The notes beneath the pieces were generated by a model. That model did not search any database, was not told the origin of the DNA, and saw only the letters and a program-made list of their open reading frames with translations. From assembly GCF_016765655.2 (NCBI RefSeq), contig NZ_CP086106.1, positions 4,391,001 to 4,455,000 on the forward strand: 64,000 bases of DNA, given 5' to 3'. Both the position numbers and the translations under genes were made by a program. Numbering within the stretch: position 1 is the stretch's first letter; every line of letters begins with the position of its first letter. Below are positions 57,464 through 64,000 of the stretch, piece by piece. Source of the stretch: Skermanella mucosa (GTDB taxonomy: Bacteria; Pseudomonadota; Alphaproteobacteria; Azospirillales; Azospirillaceae).

Positions 57464-58861
57464 ATGATCGACCTCAAGCATCTCCGGGGAAAGCGCTACG
57501 CGGTCATGGGCCTCGCCAAGTCGGGACTGGCCACGGCACGGGCGCTGATGGACGCCGGCGTGGAGATCCTGGCCTGGGACGACGGCGAGGCCGGACGCGC
57601 CGCCGCCTCCGCCGCCGGCATCCCGCTGACCGACCTGAATACGGCCGACCTTTCAGGGGTCGAGGCGCTGGTGCTGTCGCCCGGCATCCCGCACACCTTC
57701 CCGAAGCCCAACGCGGTCGCGGCGCGGGCCAGGGATGCCGGCCTGCCCATCGTCGGCGACATCGAGCTGCTGTACCGGGCGCAGCCCAAGGCGTCCTATG
57801 TCGGCATCACCGGGACCAACGGCAAATCCACCACGACGGCGCTGATCGGGCACATCCTGGCGCTCGCCGGCCGGAGGATACAGGTCGGCGGCAATCTCGG
57901 CACGCCGGTCCTGAGCTTCGAGCCCCTGGGCGAGGACGGCGTTTACGTGCTTGAGATGTCCTCGTACCAGCTGGAGCTGGTGCCCTCCGTCGGGTTCAAC
58001 GTCGCGATCCTGCTCAACGTCACCCCCGACCACCTGGACCGCCACGGCGGCATGGACGGCTATGTCGCCGCCAAGCGCCGCATCTTCCAGCACCCGAAGC
58101 GCTCGCACACGGCGATCGTCGGCGTGGACGACGCCCATTGCCGGGCCGTTTTCGAGGAGATGGAGCACACCGTCCCCTGCGCCGTGGTCCCCATATCGGC
58201 GGAGCGGCCGACCAAGGGGATCTTTGTCCTGGACGGCAAGCTGTACGACGGCGGCGCGGAGCCGGTGATCGACCTCGCCGGGATCGCCGCCCTGCCCGGC
58301 CGGCACAACTGGCAGAACGCCGCGGCGGCCTTCGCGGCGGCGCGCGCCTGCGGCGTGCCGCTCGACACCATCCTGGCGGGGCTGCGCAGCTTCCCCGGCC
58401 TGGCGCACCGCCAGCAGCTTGTGGCGGAGCGCGACGGCGTCCGGTTCGTCAACGACAGCAAGGCGACAAATGCCGACGCCGCGGCCAAGGCGCTGGTCTG
58501 CTACGACCCGATCTACTGGATCATCGGCGGCCAGCCCAAGGAGGGCGGCCTGGACGGGCTGGAGCCCTTCATGCCGCGCATCCGCCATGCCTTCCTGATC
58601 GGGCAGGCGACGGAGCAATTCGCCGCGTGGCTCCACGCCCGGGACGTCGCCTATACCCGGTGCGGAACCCTGGAAACCGCCGTGCCGGCCGCGGCGGCGA
58701 TGGCGCGGGACGAGGCGCTGCCCGGCGCCACGGTGCTGCTGTCGCCGGCCTGCGCCTCCTGGGACCAGTTCAGGAACTTCGAGCATCGCGGCGAGGTTTT
58801 CGCGGCCCTGGTGGCGGCCTTGACGAGTGACGTATCGGTGAAGAAGGAAGTCGCGGGATGA
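57464..58861 (+). CDS. murD: UDP-MurNAc-L-alanine:D-glutamate ligase
   Basis: The 465-residue product has a Rossmann-like start (RYAVMGLAKSGLATARALMD), the ATP loop GTNGKST at 117-123 and the late HRQQLVAERDGVRFVNDSKA motif. It adds D-Glu, the second stem residue. It begins four bases after mraY and overlaps ftsW by ATGA. Confidence 0.98.
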   Translation: MIDLKHLRGKRYAVMGLAKSGLATARALMDAGVEILAWDDGEAGRAAASAAGIPLTDLNTADLSGVEALVLSPGIPHTFPKPNAVAARARDAGLPIVGDIELLYRAQPKASYVGITGTNGKSTTTALIGHILALAGRRIQVGGNLGTPVLSFEPLGEDGVYVLEMSSYQLELVPSVGFNVAILLNVTPDHLDRHGGMDGYVAAKRRIFQHPKRSHTAIVGVDDAHCRAVFEEMEHTVPCAVVPISAERPTKGIFVLDGKLYDGGAEPVIDLAGIAALPGRHNWQNAAAAFAAARACGVPLDTILAGLRSFPGLAHRQQLVAERDGVRFVNDSKATNADAAAKALVCYDPIYWIIGGQPKEGGLDGLEPFMPRIRHAFLIGQATEQFAAWLHARDVAYTRCGTLETAVPAAAAMARDEALPGATVLLSPACASWDQFRNFEHRGEVFAALVAALTSDVSVKKEVAG

Positions 58862-59982
58862 CCGCTTTCGCCCGGACCGACCATTCCATATTCGGCAAGT
58901 GGTGGTGGACGGTGGACCGCTGGACGCTGGCGGTGGTGGCGGTCCTGATGGGCCTCGGCATCGTGCTGGTCCAGGCGGCGAGCCCGGCCGTCGCCGAACG
59001 CATCGGGCTGGACAATTTCCACTTCGTCCAGCGCCATATCCTGATGCTGGTGCCCGCCTGCATGGTGATGGTCGGCGTGTCGCTGCTGAGCCTGCGCGGC
59101 GTCCGGCGGACGGCGGTGATCGCCTTCATCCTCTTCACGATCCTGCTGGCGCTGACCATGGTCATCGGGTTCGAGATCAAGGGTGCCCGCCGCTGGATCC
59201 ATGTCCCCGGCCTGTCGATCCAGCCGTCGGAGTTCGTCAAGCCGGCCTTCGCCGTGGTCGCCGCCTGGCTGTTCGCCCACGGCAAGACCAGCGAGCGGTT
59301 CCCCGGCGCGGCCATCTCCATCATGCTCTACCTGATGATCGTCGGGCTGCTGATGATGCAGCCGGACCTGGGCATGACCTTCGTGGTCTCGGTGGTGTGG
59401 TTCTGCCAGTTCTTCCTAGCCGGGCTGCCGATCGTGCTGGTCGCCATCCTCGGCGTTCTGGGCATCACCGGCCTGGTCGGCGCCTACATGCTGTTCCCGC
59501 ACGTGTCCAGCCGCATCGACCGCTTCATCGACCCGGCGGCGGGCGACAACTACCAGGTGACCCGGTCGCTGGAGGCTTTCCAGAACGGCGGCGCGTTCGG
59601 CACCGGCCCCGGCCAGGGCAGCATCAAGATGATGCTGCCGGACGCCCATGCCGACTTCATCTTCGCGGTCGCCGGCGAGGAGCTGGGGCTTTTCTGGTGC
59701 CTCGTCCTGATCACGCTGTTCGCCTTCGTCGTGATCCGCGGCTTCCTGCGGGTGATGCGCGACGACAACCTGTTCGTCGTCCTGGCGGTCACCGGGCTGC
59801 TGACCCAGTTCGGGCTCCAGGCCTGGATCAACATGGCGTCGAGCCTGCACATGATGCCGACCAAGGGCATGACCCTGCCTTTCATCAGCTACGGCGGGTC
59901 GTCGCTGCTGGCCCTGGGCTTCGGCATGGGAATGGTGCTGGCGCTGACCCGCAAGCGCTTCGGCGGAGGAGACGGGACATGA
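58858..59982 (+). CDS. ftsW: septal peptidoglycan glycosyltransferase FtsW
   Basis: This 374-residue SEDS protein has ten membrane helices. It has KGARRW at 108-113, QPSE at 122-125 and, in the large extracytoplasmic loop, HADFIFAVAGEELGL with D266 in the position of the catalytic Asp. It polymerises lipid II with FtsI at the septum. The start and stop both overlap their neighbours by four bases. Confidence 0.98.
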   Translation: MTAFARTDHSIFGKWWWTVDRWTLAVVAVLMGLGIVLVQAASPAVAERIGLDNFHFVQRHILMLVPACMVMVGVSLLSLRGVRRTAVIAFILFTILLALTMVIGFEIKGARRWIHVPGLSIQPSEFVKPAFAVVAAWLFAHGKTSERFPGAAISIMLYLMIVGLLMMQPDLGMTFVVSVVWFCQFFLAGLPIVLVAILGVLGITGLVGAYMLFPHVSSRIDRFIDPAAGDNYQVTRSLEAFQNGGAFGTGPGQGSIKMMLPDAHADFIFAVAGEELGLFWCLVLITLFAFVVIRGFLRVMRDDNLFVVLAVTGLLTQFGLQAWINMASSLHMMPTKGMTLPFISYGGSSLLALGFGMGMVLALTRKRFGGGDGT

Positions 59983-61163
59983 CGATCCCTGTGACGCAAG
60001 GCCCCGTCGTCCTGGCCGCGGGCGGTACCGGCGGGCACATGTTCCCGGCGGAAGCGCTGGCCCGTGAGCTGCTGGCGCGCGGCCACCGGGTGGTGCTGGT
60101 CACCGACCGGCGCGGCAAGGCGTTCGGCGACGCCCTGCCGGAGGTGGAGGTCCACCGCATCCGCGCGTCCAGCTTCGGCAGCGGCGTCATGGGCAAGCTG
60201 CGCGGCGCCGTCGAGCTGGGCCTGGGAGCGATCCAGGCACGCCGGCTGATCGCGGCGCTGCGGCCGTCCGTCGTGGTGGGCTTCGGCGGGTATCCCTCGG
60301 TCCCGACGGTCCTGATGGCGCAGCGGGCGGGCGTTCCGACCGTGCTGCACGAGCAGAACGCCGTGCTCGGCCGGGCCAACCGGATGCTGGCGCCCGGCGC
60401 GGCCCGAATCGCCACCTCCTTCGCCGCGGTATCGGCGGTCAAGCCGGCCGACCGGGCGAAGCTGGTGCCGACCGGCAACCCGGTGCGCCCGGGTGTCGCG
60501 GCCGTGCGGGACCTGCCCTATCCGGCGCTGGAGCCGGGCGGCGAGCTCCGGCTGCTGGTGGTCGGCGGCAGCCAGGGAGCCCGGATCTTCAGCGAGATCG
60601 TGCCGGCGGCCCTGGCGCTGCTTCCGGACGCGCTGCGGCGGCGCATCCGCATCGCCCAGCAGTGCCGGCCCGAGGACCTGGAGGCGGCGAAGGCCGCGTT
60701 CGCCGAGGCGGGCGTCGATGCCGAGCTGTCCAGCTTCTTCCGCGACGTGCCGGACCGGCTGGCGGCCTGCCATCTCGCCGTCTGCCGGTCGGGCGCCTCG
60801 ACCGTCGCCGAACTGGCCGCGGCCGGCCGGCCGGCCGTTCTGGTGCCCTACCCGTTCGCCATGGACGACCACCAGACCGCCAACGCGCAGGCCGTCGCCG
60901 ATGCCGGCGGCGCCTGGCTGATGCCCCAGCCGGCCTTCACGCCGAAGGCGCTGGCGGACCGGCTGGAAGCGCTGCTCGACCTGCCCGCCACCCTGGGCAA
61001 GGCGGCGGAGGCGGCCCGGACGCGCGGCGCCGCGGACGCCGCCTCGCGCCTGGCCGACATCGTCACCGACATCGCCACGGGCGCCCCCAGGGGCGCCGCA
61101 TCCCCCCGAAGCGACCGGGCGAAAGCCGGCGCGGACCATTACTCCACCGAGGCCGCCGAATAA
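59979..61163 (+). CDS. murG: UDP-GlcNAc:lipid I N-acetylglucosaminyltransferase MurG
   Basis: The 394-residue GT28 enzyme has GGTGGH at 15-20, the [15 protein letters not shown] motif and the nucleotide-binding [14 protein letters not shown]. The donor-site [11 protein letters not shown] follows. It turns lipid I into lipid II on the inner face of the membrane. About 30 residues at the C-terminus ([20 protein letters not shown]) are disordered and longer than usual. The TAA shares its last base with the murC ATG. Confidence 0.97.
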   Translation: MTIPVTQGPVVLAAGGTGGHMFPAEALARELLARGHRVVLVTDRRGKAFGDALPEVEVHRIRASSFGSGVMGKLRGAVELGLGAIQARRLIAALRPSVVVGFGGYPSVPTVLMAQRAGVPTVLHEQNAVLGRANRMLAPGAARIATSFAAVSAVKPADRAKLVPTGNPVRPGVAAVRDLPYPALEPGGELRLLVVGGSQGARIFSEIVPAALALLPDALRRRIRIAQQCRPEDLEAAKAAFAEAGVDAELSSFFRDVPDRLAACHLAVCRSGASTVAELAAAGRPAVLVPYPFAMDDHQTANAQAVADAGGAWLMPQPAFTPKALADRLEALLDLPATLGKAAEAARTRGAADAASRLADIVTDIATGAPRGAASPRSDRAKAGADHYSTEAAE

Positions 61164-62593
61164 TGAGAGCCCTGCCCCTGTCCATCGGGACGATCCACTT
61201 CGTCGGTATCGGCGGGATCGGCATGAGCGGCATCGCCGAGGTGCTGCGGAACCTGGGCTATTCCGTCCGCGGGTCGGACATCGCCGACAGCGCCAACGTC
61301 AAGCGCCTGCGCGCCCTGGGGATCCCCGTCGAGATCGGCCACCGCGGCGAGAACCTGGCCGACGCCTCGGTCGTGGTGATCTCCTCCGCGGTCAAGAAGG
61401 ACAATCCGGAGGTCGTCGCGGCCAGGAACGCCCTGATCCCGGTGGTCCGCCGGGCCGAGATGCTGGGCGAGCTGATGCGGCTGAAATGGTCGATCGCGAT
61501 CGGCGGCACCCACGGCAAGACCACGACCACCAGCATGGTCGGCACCCTGCTGGAAGGCGCCGGGCTGGACCCGACCGTGATCAACGGCGGCATCATCAAC
61601 GCCTACGGCACCAACACCCGCCTGGGCGCCGGCGACTGGATGGTGGTCGAGGCGGACGAGAGCGACGGCACCTTCACCAAGCTGCCGGCGCTGATCACCG
61701 TGGTGACCAACATCGACCCCGAGCACCTGGACCACTACGGCACCTTCGACGGGGTTCGCTCCGCCTTCGACAGCTTCGTCCAGAACATCCCGTTCTACGG
61801 CTTCGCGGCGCTGTGCATCGACCATCCCGAGGTCCAGGCGATGATCCCGCGCGTCGCCGACCGCCGGATCGTGACCTACGGCTTCAGCCCGCAGGCCGAC
61901 GTGCGTGCGGTGGACGTGGTGACCGGGACCGACGGCGCCCGCTTCGACGTGGCGCTCAGCGACCGCGTCGCCGGGGAGCCGCGCGTGATCCAGGGCATCC
62001 ACCTGCCCATGTTCGGGCTGCACAACGTGCAGAACAGCCTGGCCGCCATCGCGGTCGGCAACGAGATGGGCATCGACGGCGACAAGATCCGGTCCAGCTT
62101 CGCCCGCTTCTCCGGCGTCAAGCGGCGCTTCACCAAGACCGGCGAGAGCAACGGCGTGACCGTGATCGACGATTACGGCCACCATCCGGTGGAGATCGCC
62201 GCCGTGCTGAAGGCGGCCCGGACCGCCGGGACCGGCCGGACCATCGCCGTGGTCCAGCCGCACCGCTACAGCCGCCTGCACAGCCTGTTCGAGGATTTCT
62301 GCGCCTGCTTCAACGATGCCGACACCGTCCTGGTCGCCGACGTCTATGCCGCCGGCGAGCAGCCGATCGAGGGTGCCGACCGCGACGGCCTGGTCGAGGG
62401 GCTTCGCATGCGCGGCCACCGCCAGGTTCTGCCGCTGCCGTCGCCGGAAGCCCTGCCGTCCATGGTCCGCGACCTCGCACAGCCCGGCGACTTCGTCGTC
62501 TGCCTGGGCGCCGGCAACATCACCGCCTGGGCCAACGCCCTGCCGGGCGAGCTGGACAAGCTCCACGGCACCGAGGGAGGCAAGAAACGATGA
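61163..62593 (+). CDS. murC: UDP-N-acetylmuramate:L-alanine ligase
   Basis: The 476-residue product opens with [20 protein letters not shown]. It has the ATP loop GTHGKT at 115-120, ADESDGTF in the middle and [10 protein letters not shown] later. It adds L-Ala, the first stem residue, to UDP-MurNAc. It overlaps murB by ATGA. Confidence 0.98.
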   Translation: MRALPLSIGTIHFVGIGGIGMSGIAEVLRNLGYSVRGSDIADSANVKRLRALGIPVEIGHRGENLADASVVVISSAVKKDNPEVVAARNALIPVVRRAEMLGELMRLKWSIAIGGTHGKTTTTSMVGTLLEGAGLDPTVINGGIINAYGTNTRLGAGDWMVVEADESDGTFTKLPALITVVTNIDPEHLDHYGTFDGVRSAFDSFVQNIPFYGFAALCIDHPEVQAMIPRVADRRIVTYGFSPQADVRAVDVVTGTDGARFDVALSDRVAGEPRVIQGIHLPMFGLHNVQNSLAAIAVGNEMGIDGDKIRSSFARFSGVKRRFTKTGESNGVTVIDDYGHHPVEIAAVLKAARTAGTGRTIAVVQPHRYSRLHSLFEDFCACFNDADTVLVADVYAAGEQPIEGADRDGLVEGLRMRGHRQVLPLPSPEALPSMVRDLAQPGDFVVCLGAGNITAWANALPGELDKLHGTEGGKKR

Positions 62594-63549
62594 CGGCGGC
62601 CGCTCCCATGCACCACCATGAGCCCCACCTGATCGACCGCCTGCCGGCGGTGCGCGGACGGCTGACCGCGAACGCGCCGCTGGCGAACGTCACCTGGTTC
62701 CGCGTCGGCGGCCCGGCGGAGGTGATGTTCAAGCCGGCCGATGCCGACGATCTGGCCGCGTTCCTGGCGGGTTGCCCGGCCGACGTGCCGGTGACCGTGA
62801 TCGGCGTCGCGTCGAACCTGCTGGTGCGCGACGGCGGCGTGCCCGGCGTCGTGGTCCGGCTGGGCCGCGCCTTCGCCGACGTGGCGGCGGACGGCCTGGA
62901 GATCCGCGCCGGCGCCGCGGCGCTGGACCTGAACGTGGCCGTGGCGGCGCGAGACGCCGGCATCGCCGGGCTGGAATTCCTGTCGGGCATCCCCGGCACG
63001 ATCGGCGGCGCGATCCGCATGAACGGAGGCGCCTATGGCCGCGAGTTGTCCGACGTGGCGGTCTCGGCCACCGCCCTGGATCGGCAAGGGCGGGCACATG
63101 TGCTGGACCGCGACGCGCTGGGACTGACTTACCGGCACTGCGCAGTTCCGGAGGACTGGATCTTCACCGGCGCCATCCTGCGCGGCCATCCCGGCGATCC
63201 TCACGAGATCGGCGGCCGCATGCACGAGATCGCTTCGGCGCGGGCGGACAGCCAGCCGGTGCGGGCGCGGACCGGCGGCTCGACCTTCGCCAACCCGCCG
63301 GGCGAGAAGGCCTGGGCGCTGATCGACCGCGCCGGCTGCCGGGGCCTGATGATCGGCGGCGCGCAGGTGTCGGAGAAGCACTGCAACTTCCTGCTCAACC
63401 TGGGCTCCGCCACGGCGGACGACCTGGAATCCCTGGGCGAGGAGGTCCGCCGCCGCGTCTACGAGACGTCGGGCATCGAGTTGCGCTGGGAAATCCGCCG
63501 CATCGGCGTTCCCGCGCCGGGCAAGACCATTCCGGGGAGCACGCCATGA
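62590..63549 (+). CDS. murB: UDP-N-acetylenolpyruvoylglucosamine reductase
   Basis: This 319-residue FAD enzyme has [13 protein letters not shown] at the start, the [16 protein letters not shown] region, [19 protein letters not shown]182 (YRHC), proton donor S231 (TGGSTFANP) and E301 (RWEIRRIG). It reduces the enolpyruvyl group to give UDP-MurNAc. The absence of the extra type I loop suggests type II. It overlaps ddl by ATGA. Confidence 0.98.
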   Translation: MTAAAPMHHHEPHLIDRLPAVRGRLTANAPLANVTWFRVGGPAEVMFKPADADDLAAFLAGCPADVPVTVIGVASNLLVRDGGVPGVVVRLGRAFADVAADGLEIRAGAAALDLNVAVAARDAGIAGLEFLSGIPGTIGGAIRMNGGAYGRELSDVAVSATALDRQGRAHVLDRDALGLTYRHCAVPEDWIFTGAILRGHPGDPHEIGGRMHEIASARADSQPVRARTGGSTFANPPGEKAWALIDRAGCRGLMIGGAQVSEKHCNFLLNLGSATADDLESLGEEVRRRVYETSGIELRWEIRRIGVPAPGKTIPGSTP

Positions 63550-64000
63550 CCGCGAAGCCGCAGCATGTCGCCGTCCTGCTGGGCGGCTGGTCGGCCGAGC
63601 GGGAGGTGTCCCTGGTCAGCGGCGCCGCCGCGGCCAGGGCGCTGCGGGAAAGCGGCTACCGGGTGACCGAGATCGACGTCTCCCGCGACCTGGGCGCGCT
63701 GATAGCGGCCCTGACCCCGCGCCCCGACGTGGTGTTCAACGCGCTGCACGGGCGCGGCGGCGAGGACGGGACGATCCAGGGCGTTCTCGACATACTGGGC
63801 CTGCGCTACACCCATTCCGGCATGGTGGCCTCCGCCATCGCCATGGACAAGACGCTGACCAAGCGGCTGCTGGAGAGCGTCGGCGTCCGCTCGCCCAAGG
63901 GAATGGTGGCGACGCGGGAGCAGGTGCTGGCCGGCGACATCATGCCCGCCCCCTATGTGCTGAAGCCCAACAACGAGGGGTCGAGCGTCGGCATCCGGAT
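63546..64000 (+). CDS. ddl: D-alanine:D-alanine ligase, 3' end cut by window edge
   Basis: The visible 151 residues open [20 protein letters not shown] and include [20 protein letters not shown] and the ATP-grasp start [16 protein letters not shown]. The Ser and Glu of the N-terminal substrate site (AEREVSL) are present. It makes the D-Ala-D-Ala used by MurF. By dcw order ftsQ, ftsA and ftsZ would be expected next outside the window. Confidence 0.96.
   Translation, partial: MTAKPQHVAVLLGGWSAEREVSLVSGAAAARALRESGYRVTEIDVSRDLGALIAALTPRPDVVFNALHGRGGEDGTIQGVLDILGLRYTHSGMVASAIAMDKTLTKRLLESVGVRSPKGMVATREQVLAGDIMPAPYVLKPNNEGSSVGIR

Overview
The window is 64 kb of GC-rich chromosome with tightly packed genes. 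It reads as core chromosome of an alphaproteobacterium, most likely a Rhodospirillales/Azospirillaceae-type organism (Skermanella- or Azospirillum-like). The order-level call rests on RcdA (DUF1465), TrcR (DUF1013), DUF1192, DUF4169, DUF465, DUF3750 and PAS_5 family proteins, an L31 without zinc cysteines, a poly-hydroxybutyrate-type 3-hydroxybutyrate dehydrogenase, and strong G/C at third codon positions. The genus is inference only.

Layout. 0-7.4 kb: a truncated alpha/beta hydrolase, a LysR regulator with an AzlCD branched-chain amino-acid exporter, a haloacetate-dehalogenase-like hydrolase divergent from that LysR, a thioesterase, an Hsp20 gene with a heat-shock promoter and an RNA-thermometer-like leader, RcdA, and a second LysR divergent from a quinone-oxidoreductase-like gene. 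7.46-9.2 kb: one IS3-family insertion sequence, the only clear mobile element. 9.3-15.5 kb: rpmE, an ABC exporter, an Rrf2 regulator, small exported and lipoprotein genes, a PAS_5 protein, an HNH protein and bdhA. 15.6-26.5 kb: a large AsmA-family protein, DUF4169, DUF2189, purEK, DUF465, a group III phosphofructokinase, a VapBC module, ubiX and trcR. 26.6-31.4 kb: a second quinone oxidoreductase, DUF1192, a TauE/SafE transporter, DUF599 with a ribbon-helix-helix gene, and fumC. 31.4-43.7 kb: a 1167-residue hybrid histidine kinase, a respiratory oxidation cluster (FAD-linked 2-hydroxyacid dehydrogenase, cytochrome c, PQQ-type dehydrogenase), 5-oxoprolinase, DUF3750 and a ParDE module.

43.7-64 kb: a GNAT acetyltransferase, a TerB/J-domain protein, the ABC-F protein Uup, an EamA transporter, an amidase, the RNase P RNA gene, then a 515-bp leader and the division/cell-wall (dcw) cluster mraZ-rsmH-ftsL-ftsI-murE-murF-mraY-murD-ftsW-murG-murC-murB-ddl, cut off inside ddl. 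The dcw genes overlap or nearly abut from rsmH onward and supply the whole UDP-MurNAc-pentapeptide/lipid II pathway plus septal synthases.

The most informative non-coding signals are four CCCAN boxes at exact 10-bp spacing upstream of mraZ (a probable MraZ operator), two near-consensus CtrA sites in the same AT-rich leader, a ROSE-like leader on hsp20, three TGGT-N3-ACCA palindromes of the type bound by FCD-class GntR regulators, and a well-formed rnpB promoter. I did not find a clearly new multi-gene defence or biosynthetic system. The best leads are regulatory architecture and several small uncharacterised proteins.
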